A DNA stretch of 64,000 nt, taken from assembly GCF_937898475.1 (NCBI RefSeq), contig NZ_CALEJS010000021.1, positions 54,479 to 118,478 of the forward strand, in the 5' to 3' direction. Made by a program: the position numbers and the translations under genes. Of the stretch, positions 51,944-59,463 are shown piece by piece; within the stretch, counting starts at the first letter, position 1, and every line of letters starts with the position of its first letter. Origin of the DNA: an uncultured Chitinophaga sp. GTDB taxonomy: Bacteria > Bacteroidota > Bacteroidia > Chitinophagales > Chitinophagaceae. The notes beneath the pieces were generated by a model that was not told where the DNA came from, did not search any database, and saw only the letters and a program-made list of their open reading frames with translations.

Positions 51944-52398
51944 TATTTATTCCTGAGTTTATTCGTGGTGTCATTCATTATTTCAATGGCGTTTGAGAAA
52001 TAGGTTTCAATGACCTTTATTTCTTCTTCTGAGAAAGAAGCCAGCAGTTTTTCTGACCTGCTTCGGAAGTCTTTATAGAGTGGTTCAAAGAGTGCCATTA
52101 TTTTTTTGGTGTTAGGTTCGATGAGCACTTTACGCCGGTCGTCTTCAGCGAAGCGTCTTTTCACCAGGTTCTTTTTTTCAAAGCGGTCAATTAAACCCGT
52201 AACGGCGCCCGTTGTAAGGCCGGTTAAACTGGAAAGCTCACCTGCAGTCATTTGTCCCTTTTGTAAAAGGAACCCCAGGTATTTGTGGTCAGTTCCTGAT
52301 ACGCCTGCCGTTTGAGCAATAGTCTCATGCATCTGGATAGAGGTATATGCATAAGCCTGGCTCAGTTTCCTTACCCGCGTTAACAGATCAATATCCAT
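51943..52398 (-). CDS. MarR family transcriptional regulator
   Basis: A 151-residue winged-helix repressor: dimerisation helices at both ends (LLTRVRKLSQAYAYTSIQMH, FSEEEIKVIETYFSNAIEIM) and the DNA-binding core LSSLTGLTTGAVTGLIDRFE with wing LVKRRFAEDDRRKVLIEP. It precedes rph and overlaps it by one base. Its own promoter carries a 19-bp inverted repeat just downstream of a perfect -7 box, indicating autorepression and joint control of rph, with a phenolic or antibiotic ligand as likely inducer (inference from the family). Confidence 0.92.
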   Translation of the reverse strand: MDIDLLTRVRKLSQAYAYTSIQMHETIAQTAGVSGTDHKYLGFLLQKGQMTAGELSSLTGLTTGAVTGLIDRFEKKNLVKRRFAEDDRRKVLIEPNTKKIMALFEPLYKDFRSRSEKLLASFSEEEIKVIETYFSNAIEIMNDTTNKLRNK

Positions 52399-52402
52399 AA
52401 CA

Positions 52403-52449
52403 TATCTTATTAAGTAAATATCTTAGTTGCTAAGATAATAGCAAACTTA
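52403..52449 (-). promoter_or_regulatory. MarR operator and -7 promoter box
   Basis: On the minus strand a perfect TAnnTTTG box (TAAGTTTG, 52442-52449) is followed by the inverted repeat TATCTTAGTTGCTAAGATA (52419-52437) at the expected transcription start, and by a second weaker copy around CTTATTAAG (52406-52414). Binding there would block initiation. Confidence 0.7.
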
Positions 52450-52531
52450 CAATATTCCCAACCTAAGCTGTTTTTATTTTGCTGGTCTTGAATATATTAG
52501 CATATATTTTCCCTTTATCAGAATAAATTTA

Positions 52532-52769
52532 TTGTTAAACAATAAATATTTGCTGGGCTGTCTGGCTTTGGGTATTGGCCTATTTTCTCATTTTGGGTTT
52601 AAGTATTCATCCTGGCTAAGCACACAGGGCGTTGCCGTGCCCCCGGTAGCAGGCCTTACATATAGGCGGGGCGGATGTATGGTTTTTTATGGCTATTATA
52701 TTTTTCGTTATTGCCCAGGTGGTGAAAAAGGGTATAGAAATTCAAAGCGAGAACGAATTAACCATATAG
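52532..52769 (+). pseudogene. Truncated, frameshifted DUF2975 membrane-protein gene
   Basis: The first part reads LALGIGLFSHFGFKYSSWLS and TQGVAVPPVAG, then the frame changes near 52660 and continues as IGGADVWFFMAIIFFVIAQ and VVKKGIEIQSENELTI with a stop at 52767. That ending is the conserved C-terminus of DUF2975 proteins. The N-terminal helices of the family are missing, so the gene is both truncated and shifted. It ends 3 bp before the XRE gene, the usual DUF2975/XRE pair order. Confidence 0.72.
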
Positions 52770-52772
52770 TGT

Positions 52773-53021
52773 ATGCCGATAGTAGTAAACTTAGATGTGA
52801 TGATGGCAAAGCGAAAAATGTCGTTAAATGAACTTTCGGAGAAAGTGGATCTGACCCTTTCTAATCTGTCCATCTTAAAGACGGGAAAAGCAAAGGCCGT
52901 TCGTTTCAGTACCCTGGAGGCAATATGCAGGGCGCTGGATTGTCAGCCCGGTGATATACTAGAATATGTAGGGGAGCAAGGGATAGTTTTGCGGGGTGTA
53001 AGGAAACTTACTCTCGTGTGA
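52773..53021 (+). CDS. XRE family (YozG-like) transcriptional regulator
   Basis: An 82-residue Cro/CI-type helix-turn-helix protein: VNLDVMMAKRKMSLNELSEK, LTLSNLSILKTGKAKAVRFS, LEAICRALDCQPGDILEYV. This short form is regularly encoded immediately after a DUF2975 membrane protein, which here is a pseudogene 3 bp upstream, leaving the regulator an orphan. The last codons (VLRGVRKLTLV) overlap the convergent gene by 14 bp. Confidence 0.9.
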   Translation: MPIVVNLDVMMAKRKMSLNELSEKVDLTLSNLSILKTGKAKAVRFSTLEAICRALDCQPGDILEYVGEQGIVLRGVRKLTLV

Positions 53022-53901
53022 TCGTTCCTGTAGCGATGTATTTATCAATAATATATTTACTGATCGGCTTCAGCCGGTGGTCAAAAGCTACCGGGTGCTC
53101 GCCGCCGGCTGTATAGTACTCAATTTTTCCGTCAATTTTAGAATACCAGATTCGGCCTATGGCGTTGTAGGTGATGGTGTCTGGTCTGCTGATCTTCCTG
53201 AAATGCTTCAGCTTCATTTCATCCAGTGCAATGACCATCGCATCAGAAACTTTCTGGTCACAGGCGATGCGTTCGTAGTGATCTTCCTTCCAATACATGC
53301 AGCCGTTTGACCCCGGCGACTGGCTTCCCTTCAGCCACCACATGCTGCCTGTTCCCAGTGCCAGGGATAACATCACGGCGGCGGCCATTGTTTTTGTGGA
53401 TTTTCCCTTTAATTTATCTGTTATATTGATTGTCACTGGTTTAACTCCGGTGGGTTTTGCCTCCTTTGCTGTCGATCCTGTTCCTTTTTCCGGTTTTTCC
53501 TCCATTTCCTCCTTTTCTATTGTATCCTCAGTAACCGGATACACCTTCCCCAATTCCCAGGGCCTGCCCGGAAAATCAAGCAACCAGGCCAGGAGCTCAA
53601 TATTCTTTTGGTCAGTACTTCCGGATTTCTCTTTCAGATAATACACCAGTGGTTTGAATTTATCCGTGTCGCATCGCTGAAGCAGCATATGACAGGTTTT
53701 CGATTCATTCAAATCTTCGCAAAAGTCCCTGATCACTTTCTCATCCCGTTTACTTACCGCGTTTGTACATTTTTTCAGGCATTCAGCTTTAAGTTTTGCA
53801 GAGGTGAGGTGCAGTAAGCCGTGCGGCAGCGTACTGGCTGTCTTTTTTTGTTTGTACGCCTCCCTGACCAGGTGCCCGTATTCAATAAAAAGTGTCGCCA
53901 T
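53008..53901 (-). CDS. Hypothetical single-pass membrane protein
   Basis: A 297-residue protein. A helical, Cys-containing cytoplasmic domain (about 1-130; LKAECLKKCTNAVSKRDEKV, HMLLQRCDTDKF) is followed by a charged Glu/Lys linker, one membrane helix at about 170-190 (MAAAVMLSLALGTGSMWWL) and an extracytoplasmic domain (GCMYWKEDHYERIACDQKVS, IGRIWYSKIDGKIEYYTAGG). I recognise no family. The type is frequent in Chitinophagaceae, sometimes in paralogous sets. Upstream lies a cluster of ATTCCCGGAAT palindromes. Convergent overlap with the XRE gene. Confidence 0.72.
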   Translation of the reverse strand: MATLFIEYGHLVREAYKQKKTASTLPHGLLHLTSAKLKAECLKKCTNAVSKRDEKVIRDFCEDLNESKTCHMLLQRCDTDKFKPLVYYLKEKSGSTDQKNIELLAWLLDFPGRPWELGKVYPVTEDTIEKEEMEEKPEKGTGSTAKEAKPTGVKPVTINITDKLKGKSTKTMAAAVMLSLALGTGSMWWLKGSQSPGSNGCMYWKEDHYERIACDQKVSDAMVIALDEMKLKHFRKISRPDTITYNAIGRIWYSKIDGKIEYYTAGGEHPVAFDHRLKPISKYIIDKYIATGTITRE

Positions 53902-53941
53902 AGATGGAATTATAGAACTGAAAAATCGGAATTAAAGCCGC

Positions 53942-53985
53942 ATTCCCGGAATTATGCCTGGAATACCAGGAATTCCCGGAATTAT
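53942..53985. repeat. Two copies of a 14-bp operator-like repeat
   Basis: ATTCCCGGAATTAT occurs exactly at 53942-53955 and 53972-53985, a 30-bp period (near three helical turns). Each copy contains the palindrome ATTCC-C-GGAAT, and CCTGG-AATA-CCAGG lies between them. Further GGAATT half-sites flank both. They lie 41-84 bp upstream of the minus-strand gene starting at 53901. Confidence 0.6.
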
Positions 53986-54029
53986 TGGAATTGTTTGTAA
54001 ACCAGCCTTTTATCTCACTCTATCTTCGT

Positions 54030-54240
54030 TACGCAATCAGGTAATGCCTCCGTAGCTAAGGGGCTTTCTGTACAGATCTGATGCTCCCCGACAAGGAAAG
54101 CGGAAGCCGATAACCGGCTTGGGAAGCGATTAAAAGCTTCCGCGATCTGAGTCCACACTTCCCAAAACACAAGCAAGAGGCGCTTCTCGCTCATTCAGAC
54201 ACCGCTGCCGGATGCCCGGCATCCGGCGGCTTATTACTCA
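54030..54240 (+). ncRNA. Structured intergenic stretch, possible non-coding RNA or leader
   Basis: Several nested pairings are visible: CAGATC (near 54074) with GATCTG (near 54163), GCGGAAGC (54109) with GCTTCCGC (54155), and a strong hairpin GCCGGATGC/GCATCCGGC at about 54207-54227. The order (outer stem, inner stem, closing hairpin) suggests a folded RNA upstream of the small protein at 54258. It matches no family I can name: no tmRNA, 6S, SRP, cobalamin, TPP or cyclic-di-GMP signature was recognised. Strand is inferred from the downstream gene. Confidence 0.35.
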
Positions 54241-54257
54241 CAATTAAAGCTAAACCA

Positions 54258-54404
54258 ATGTTTTACTTAATATTTAGTTTCTTCATGGCATTCGCATGCC
54301 CCAACCATTCCAATAACGCTAATCATAATAACGGCGCCCAGGTCACTACCCTGGACGACGACACCGAAGGTGAAACCGGGATAATTCCTCCCAGGAAACC
54401 ATAG
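54258..54404 (+). CDS. 48-residue lipoprotein-like small protein
   Basis: The ATG at 54258 opens MFYLIFSFFMAFACPNHSNN, a hydrophobic leader with a Cys at residue 14 in a lipobox-like context, then an Asn-rich stretch and an acidic tail (TTLDDDTEGETG) ending IIPPRKP. A strong terminator begins 12 bp after the stop, and a structured stretch lies upstream, which supports a real short transcript. The size is below usual gene-calling limits. Function unknown; not similar to anything I recognise. Confidence 0.5.
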   Translation: MFYLIFSFFMAFACPNHSNNANHNNGAQVTTLDDDTEGETGIIPPRKP

Positions 54405-54415
54405 TATAGGATCCA

Positions 54416-54447
54416 GTGAGGCAAGCAGGCGCTTGCCTCACTTTTTT
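54416..54447 (+). terminator. Rho-independent terminator after the small protein
   Basis: GTGAGGCAAG (54416-54425) pairs with CTTGCCTCAC (54432-54441), followed by TTTTTT. It separates the small-protein transcript from the kinase operon. Confidence 0.88.
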
Positions 54448-54512
54448 AATACCGGTCAATAATAATTTATCAAATTTCAGGAATTCTATAATTTTAAGGT
54501 AAATACCCCCCA

Positions 54513-56189
54513 GTGCGAACCCTTAACATTATCCTGCCTATTCTATTTGCCGGTTTTTTTGCCTGCCAGCCGAAGCAGGATCCGCTGCCCCGCATCTCGG
54601 CGCCAACACTGGAAAAAGGGGAGTCCTTCTTTAAATCCAACAACGATTCCGCTTTTTATTACTTCAATCTCGTTGCCGGCAGCACTACCGACAGCCTGGT
54701 GATCGCCATGGCTTATACCTATATGGGTATTATTCAATCCATAGAAGGAGACTACTATGGCGGCCAGGAAAGTCTGCTGGCATCCCTTACCTATCTTGAC
54801 GAAAACAGGCAAAGCCATCATCAATGCCTGCTAGCAGACTATCATGAGCTGGGCAATATCTGCCTGAAGTTAAAAAACTATGACGCTGCTATCGACTACT
54901 TCCATAAAGCCCTGGATGATATCAAAGATCCTGACAACCGTACTATTGTTCTGAATGGGATAGCCCTTACTTACCAGAAGAAGGGCGACTTTGACCAGGC
55001 TATTGCGCTATATAAGTCCCTGTTGGCCAAAAGTACGGAAAACAGGAAAGAGTACGCCCGGCTGCTTTCCAATTATGCCAGAACAAAATGGCTGAAGGAT
55101 TCCAGTTACCGCGCCGGGCCTGAGCTGCAATACGCCCTGAAGATCCGGAAGGATTCTAATGACAACCGGGGACTGAATGCCAGTTATGCCCATCTTGCAG
55201 ACTACTATTCCACCTCTATGCCCGATTCTGCTCTTTACTATGCCCAGAAAAGGTATGAGATCGTCCGGATAATAAATAATCCGGAGGAGGAGGTAGAAAC
55301 GCTCGCAAAACTTATTACGCTCAGTCCTCCTGGATTGCTTAAATCCTATTTTGTCCGCTACCAATACCTCAGAGACAGCATTCAAACGGCAAGGAACGCG
55401 GCAAAGAACCAGTTTGCACTAATCCGGTATGAGGCCGAAAAGAACAAGGCGGATAAACTGCAGCTGCAACAGGACAACGCACAAAAGGAAATCCAGCTGG
55501 TCAGGCAACAGTTTATATTAATACTGGCCATCCTGCTGTTCGGATCTGCCGCCATTATGATATCCCTCTGGTACCGCAAGCGTCAGCAACAGCTGGAAGC
55601 CGCATCCCAGCAGACCATTCAGCAGCATAAACTGAAGACATCCCAGAAAGTGCACGATGTGGTAGCCAACGGGCTGTATCGGCTGATGATGGATATCCAG
55701 TATAAACCATCCATTGACAAAGACCAGCTGGTTGACAGGATTGATTCGCTGTACGAGCAATCCCGCGATATCTCCTATGAACAAACGATGACATCCATAC
55801 TTCCCTTTCATGAAAAGCTGGCGGAGCTGCTCACTTCTTTTGCATCTGACCGTACCAGGATCCTCATCGTGGGAAATGATGTCACGCTTTGGGAGGATAC
55901 TGACAAAGTGGTGCAGCAGGAAGTTGAACACATCCTGCAGGAATTGCTGGTCAACATGCAAAAGCACAGCCAGGCTCATTCCGTTCTTTTGAAGTTTGAA
56001 CGTCAAAACGGCCATGTCCAGATTCACTATACAGACGATGGCATTGGTATTCCTTCGCAATTTAAATATGGGAACGGATTGCTTAATACGGAAAACCGTA
56101 TTAAGAAAATAGGGGGGCAGCATACATTTGCCCATCCGGGGAAAGGATTGAAAATTCATATTTCTTTCCCAACAAGTCAAACGTCATGA
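54513..56189 (+). CDS. TPR-containing sensor histidine kinase
   Basis: A 558-residue two-component kinase. It starts at a GTG (no in-frame ATG precedes the signal). The leader ends in FAGFFACQP, so the N-terminus may be lipidated or simply exported. TPR repeats fill about 60-250 (YHELGNICLKLKNYDAAIDY, GIALTYQKKGDFDQAIALYK), then a coiled coil (290-332) and one membrane helix (334-353, FILILAILLFGSAAIMISLW). The cytoplasmic kinase core has H381 in SQKVHDVVANGLYRLM (HisKA_3-like), N481 in LQELLVNMQKHSQA and DDGIGI at 508-513. This layout is the LytS/NarX-like Bacteroidota type. The response-regulator gene overlaps by 4 bp. Confidence 0.9.
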   Translation: MRTLNIILPILFAGFFACQPKQDPLPRISAPTLEKGESFFKSNNDSAFYYFNLVAGSTTDSLVIAMAYTYMGIIQSIEGDYYGGQESLLASLTYLDENRQSHHQCLLADYHELGNICLKLKNYDAAIDYFHKALDDIKDPDNRTIVLNGIALTYQKKGDFDQAIALYKSLLAKSTENRKEYARLLSNYARTKWLKDSSYRAGPELQYALKIRKDSNDNRGLNASYAHLADYYSTSMPDSALYYAQKRYEIVRIINNPEEEVETLAKLITLSPPGLLKSYFVRYQYLRDSIQTARNAAKNQFALIRYEAEKNKADKLQLQQDNAQKEIQLVRQQFILILAILLFGSAAIMISLWYRKRQQQLEAASQQTIQQHKLKTSQKVHDVVANGLYRLMMDIQYKPSIDKDQLVDRIDSLYEQSRDISYEQTMTSILPFHEKLAELLTSFASDRTRILIVGNDVTLWEDTDKVVQQEVEHILQELLVNMQKHSQAHSVLLKFERQNGHVQIHYTDDGIGIPSQFKYGNGLLNTENRIKKIGGQHTFAHPGKGLKIHISFPTSQTS

Positions 56190-56851
56190 TCAGAAAGGTA
56201 CTTATTGCAGAAGATCACGAAAGCGCCAATATTTCTGTGCAGAAAACACTGGAAGAACTTGTTATAGATGATATTGCATATGCGTATTATTGCGATGATG
56301 CTTTGAACAAGATAAGCCAGGCGCTGAAAACCGGAGACACCTTCGATCTCCTGATTACAGATCTGTATTTCGAGCCTGATGGTAATAAGCAGATACTATC
56401 TGGCGGGATGGATCTGATAGTCGCTGTCAGGAAGGTGCAGCCAGAACTGAAAGTACTGGTCTTCACGGCAGAAAGCAGGCCCGCTATCATTGAACAGCTT
56501 CGCAACCAGTATGACGCCGATGGATATGTGCGCAAAGCAAGGAATGACGCCCGGCAACTTAAAGAGGCCATAGGCGAAATAGCACAACACCGGCGTTACT
56601 TTCCACGTGACACCAGGCAACATACCGACAAAAAAAATGCTTACTCATTTTCAGATTTTGATATCCGGATTATAACACTGCTTGCGCAGGGAGTGTTACA
56701 AAAAGACATACCCGCACATCTTCAGCGTAATGGAATAAAACCCTCCGGCTTAAGTAGCATAGAAAAGCGGCTCAGCCAGATGAAGGATGCGCTGGGCTTT
56801 ACAAAGAATGAACAATTGGTGCTTTACTGCAAAGAGTTAGGTGCTATTTAG
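56186..56851 (+). CDS. Response regulator (NarL/LuxR-like)
   Basis: A 221-residue regulator. The receiver domain starts KVLIAEDHESANISVQ with phospho-acceptor D59 in DLLITDLYFEPDG, T in VLVFTAESRP and K in DGYVRKARND. The C-terminal part (about 150-221) is a divergent LuxR-type helix-turn-helix: FDIRIITLLAQGVLQKDIPA and LSSIEKRLSQMKDALG. The ATGA overlap with the kinase gene marks them as a cognate pair. Targets are unknown; the neighbouring small lipoprotein or the downstream cluster are possible by location only. Confidence 0.9.
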   Translation: MIRKVLIAEDHESANISVQKTLEELVIDDIAYAYYCDDALNKISQALKTGDTFDLLITDLYFEPDGNKQILSGGMDLIVAVRKVQPELKVLVFTAESRPAIIEQLRNQYDADGYVRKARNDARQLKEAIGEIAQHRRYFPRDTRQHTDKKNAYSFSDFDIRIITLLAQGVLQKDIPAHLQRNGIKPSGLSSIEKRLSQMKDALGFTKNEQLVLYCKELGAI

Positions 56852-56919
56852 TCATTCAGAGAATTCAGAAGGAAAAAGTGAATTACGGTTTCCCATAAGA
56901 AAAGGACATTAATGAAGTA

Positions 56920-56927
56920 TACTTTTG
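56920..56927 (+). promoter_or_regulatory. Perfect -7 box before the 69-residue gene
   Basis: TACTTTTG matches TAnnTTTG exactly and lies 24 bp before the ATG at 56952, leaving a short leader. No matching -33 TTG. Confidence 0.5.
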
Positions 56928-56951
56928 TTTCAGTAAATTTTAAACAGCACT

Positions 56952-57161
56952 ATGAAACAGAAGTATTATGTAAACGATAACCCCCAGTTTAATGGCGATC
57001 ATGAAGTGCACGCTGCCACCTGTGAATACCTTCCTGTGATATATAAGTGTACTTACCTGGGAGAATTTGAAAACTGCCAGGAAGCCATTAACGAAGCAAA
57101 AAAGCGATATCGAAAGGCAAATGGTTGTTTTGATTGTTCCAGACCCTGTCATACCACGTAA
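56952..57161 (+). CDS. Small conserved Cys/His protein
   Basis: A 69-residue protein starting MKQKYYVNDNPQFNGDHEVH. The pattern with TCEYLP in the middle, LGEFENCQEAINEAKK and the terminal CFDCSRPCHT is that of a conserved small Bacteroidota protein of unknown function. Four or five Cys plus His could bind a metal. No signal peptide. It opens the accessory-looking run that continues with another small Cys protein and an HNH nuclease. Confidence 0.82.
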   Translation: MKQKYYVNDNPQFNGDHEVHAATCEYLPVIYKCTYLGEFENCQEAINEAKKRYRKANGCFDCSRPCHTT

Positions 57162-57203
57162 GCGATCTTTTTGTTTGTTATAGCACCCTTGAATGATGAC
57201 TTC

Positions 57204-57404
57204 ATGAAACTGCTTTATGCCTGGCTGCTTACCAGCTATATCAACTGTAACCAGATAACGGTGTATGTATGCGACAGTAAGTATGCCACAAGGTATCACT
57301 ACAAATCGGATTGCCGTGGATTAAGTAATTGCAAACACCGGATCATCAGCATACCGCTAGACAAAGCTACAGCTACCAGAACGCTTTGTATGTGGGAACG
57401 GTAA
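57204..57404 (+). CDS. Small protein with Cys/His motif
   Basis: A 66-residue protein from the ATG at 57204 (MKLLYAWLLTSYIN); the extra upstream frame to 57171 is unlikely. The core VYVCDSKYATRYHYKSDCRG and LSNCKHRIISI is a recognisable small conserved domain (VCDS...YHY...CRGLSNCKH) found in short proteins and at the ends of larger ones in Bacteroidota. Function unknown; the Cys/His spacing suggests metal or cell-wall binding. Confidence 0.78.
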   Translation: MKLLYAWLLTSYINCNQITVYVCDSKYATRYHYKSDCRGLSNCKHRIISIPLDKATATRTLCMWER

Positions 57405-57451
57405 ACTGACGATATCCCGACTACATTCAGTAACCTAATATCCCTGTTATT

Positions 57452-57853
57452 ATGACAACATCCAACCACGTACCGTATAAATACCTGCAGTTTAAGGGAG
57501 GACAATCTTATCGCAGGTATATACAGCAGGATATTTCCAAAGATGCTCCTTCCACAACGGATAAAGGAAAGGACCGCCCGGATCTTGCATCCCATGGCAG
57601 CTACGGTGCACTATTGTTTCACCCTAACTGGAAAGCAAAACGCCGGGAAATACTTGAGCGGGATAAGCATCGCTGTGTGCATTGCTACAGTAGTGAAGCG
57701 CTCCAGGTACATCACCGGCAATATCACTTCCTGGCAAGCGAACAGAAATTCCGTCTTCCCTGGGAATATCCTGACCGTTTACTCATTACACTTTGTGAAT
57801 CCTGTCACAACAAAGGACATAGAAAATTTAAAGTACCAACAATCACCCTCTAA
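57452..57853 (+). CDS. HNH endonuclease family protein
   Basis: A 133-residue protein with the zinc/HNH core at about 70-125: C75-x2-C78 (KHRCVHCYS), H87-H88 (LQVHHRQY) and C115-x2-C118-H119 (TLCESCHNKGH). The preceding stretch HPNWKAKRREILERD is the usual lead-in of free-standing HNH proteins. The N-terminal 55 residues are basic and unstructured. Such proteins nick or cut DNA, but many are of unknown role. It is followed 10 bp later by a coiled-coil protein gene, then DUF4407 and a type-I-R-like nuclease. Confidence 0.87.
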   Translation: MTTSNHVPYKYLQFKGGQSYRRYIQQDISKDAPSTTDKGKDRPDLASHGSYGALLFHPNWKAKRREILERDKHRCVHCYSSEALQVHHRQYHFLASEQKFRLPWEYPDRLLITLCESCHNKGHRKFKVPTITL

Positions 57854-57863
57854 TAAATTTTGT

Positions 57864-58430
57864 ATGGGCTTATTCAATATTTTCAACCGAAATCGCCAGA
57901 ATGGGCATAGCGACACGATGGAAATCGAGGACGCTGTACCTGATATCCCTGAAACTACTTTTATTGAAAAAGAAGCGCCTGAAATGGAACACTCTGAAGA
58001 AAAAGCGATTGTTCCAATCAACGGTGGAATACAGCTTTTATATGAATTCCTGGACAGGAATTTTGAGTCTAAAGGGTACAATGATGCGTTGATAAACCCA
58101 GACATTACCCACCTGGAGCAGAATGTAATTGCATTGAAGAATGACCTGGAAAGATCTATCCGGAAAGTAAAAACCTTCTACGAAGATTTCATCCGGCAAA
58201 TCAATTTTCATATAGCCAGCAGAAGCAGAAGCGGGATGATAGATACGGTGGAAGAGCTGACTGTTAAAAAAGAAATAGCCGAGAGCCATATACAGCAGGT
58301 AAAGGATATTGAAGAGCAGGCAAAGCTTAACGAAGGTGTTGGGCATGGCATCATAATCAGCTATACCCGTGGTTTCAGAAATGGGCTTGCAGCTATTTCC
58401 AGTCATATCATCCTGAACAGAAACTTCTAA
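57864..58430 (+). CDS. Hypothetical coiled-coil protein
   Basis: A 188-residue soluble protein from the ATG at 57864 (MGLFNIFNRNRQNG); the frame is open further upstream but overlaps the HNH gene in another frame. An acidic N-terminus (EIEDAVPDIPETTFIEKEAP) leads to long helices (LEQNVIALKNDLERSIRKVK, VEELTVKKEIAESHIQQVKD). The gene lies 10 bp before the DUF4407 gene and is probably co-expressed with it. No family recognised; a soluble partner of the DUF4407 membrane protein is possible. Confidence 0.75.
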   Translation: MGLFNIFNRNRQNGHSDTMEIEDAVPDIPETTFIEKEAPEMEHSEEKAIVPINGGIQLLYEFLDRNFESKGYNDALINPDITHLEQNVIALKNDLERSIRKVKTFYEDFIRQINFHIASRSRSGMIDTVEELTVKKEIAESHIQQVKDIEEQAKLNEGVGHGIIISYTRGFRNGLAAISSHIILNRNF

Positions 58431-58440
58431 ACCTTACCTT

Positions 58441-59433
58441 ATGAAACATATATGGGTCCGTTTTGGTTGCTTCATGACCGGTTACAACTATAATATCCTG
58501 CGGAAATGCAGTGAGGCAGCCTTTAAATCAGTGAAGAAATATACAGCAGCCATGCTGATTGTTTGTATCCTATGGTTTTTTATCGGTTTTACTTTTGCGC
58601 ATCGGTATTTGTCGCTTGGTTTGCCGGGTTGTTTCATCGCCGGACTTTTATCAACCATTGTCATTGTCCAGGTAGAGAAGCAGATTGTCTTATCCCTTCA
58701 TCCGGGACGTTTGCTGTTAATATTCAGGGGATGTCTTGCATTCATGATGTCTATACTAGGTGCAGTGATCATCGATCAGATATTGTTTGAAAAGGACATC
58801 GAAATCGAAAAGATGTCCTACATATCGCAAAAAGTTGATAAGATATTGCCCTCAAAAACGGAAGAGTTGAGAAAACAGATTGCTGCATTGGATACGGCAA
58901 TCGCACGGAAAGAGGTAGAAAAAGAAGCTTATGTGGATGACATCAGCAAAAGGCCCACTATAACGGCGACTACTACGCAAACAGCAACAAAGCGCGTACC
59001 CGAACATACAACTACTTCATCCGGAAAGGATACGATTATCTGGAAGGCGACCAGTGAGCATATAGTTGGGACGACCCTTGTACCCAATCCTAAGATCGCA
59101 TTGATATCCTCCCTGGATTCTTCTATAAGTCAGCTGCGTCAGCAAAGGGTTCAGAAGGAAAACGACCTGCTGCATATGAAACCTGCGCTTGAAAAGGAAA
59201 TGAAAGCGAATACCGGATTCCTGGATGAGTTAACAATCATGGCGCGAATGCTTTCGGCATCATATGTTGCACTGTGTTTCTGGTTACTGTGGATCTTGTT
59301 TTTCCTTTTTATTGAAATGCTGGTATTATTCAGCAAAATGGGAGACGGAGTGAATGACTATGAAAAAACCGTATTGCACCACATGAATCTACAGATGCGG
59401 CGATTGGACGCCCTGGGAAAAGCATTTGAGTGA
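58441..59433 (+). CDS. DUF4407 family membrane protein
   Basis: A 330-residue protein. Three hydrophobic helices occur in the first 115 residues (MLIVCILWFFIGFTFAHRYL, GCFIAGLLSTIVIVQVEKQI, LLIFRGCLAFMMSILGAVII). A long polar coiled-coil middle follows (about 120-270, KTEELRKQIAALDTAIARKE), then a last helix near 275-300 (SYVALCFWLLWILFFLFIEM). This layout and the start MKHIWVRFGCFMTGYNY are typical of DUF4407. Function unknown in the family. It sits between the coiled-coil protein and the nuclease gene with short gaps, consistent with one operon. Confidence 0.85.
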   Translation: MKHIWVRFGCFMTGYNYNILRKCSEAAFKSVKKYTAAMLIVCILWFFIGFTFAHRYLSLGLPGCFIAGLLSTIVIVQVEKQIVLSLHPGRLLLIFRGCLAFMMSILGAVIIDQILFEKDIEIEKMSYISQKVDKILPSKTEELRKQIAALDTAIARKEVEKEAYVDDISKRPTITATTTQTATKRVPEHTTTSSGKDTIIWKATSEHIVGTTLVPNPKIALISSLDSSISQLRQQRVQKENDLLHMKPALEKEMKANTGFLDELTIMARMLSASYVALCFWLLWILFFLFIEMLVLFSKMGDGVNDYEKTVLHHMNLQMRRLDALGKAFE

Positions 59434-59463
59434 ATGTTCTTATAATACCAAAAAAAGTAACCG

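Noticed and set aside
54030..54240. 6S RNA, tmRNA, SRP RNA or a known riboswitch
   Set aside because: None of the conserved sequence blocks I know for these families is present; kept only as an unclassified structured stretch.
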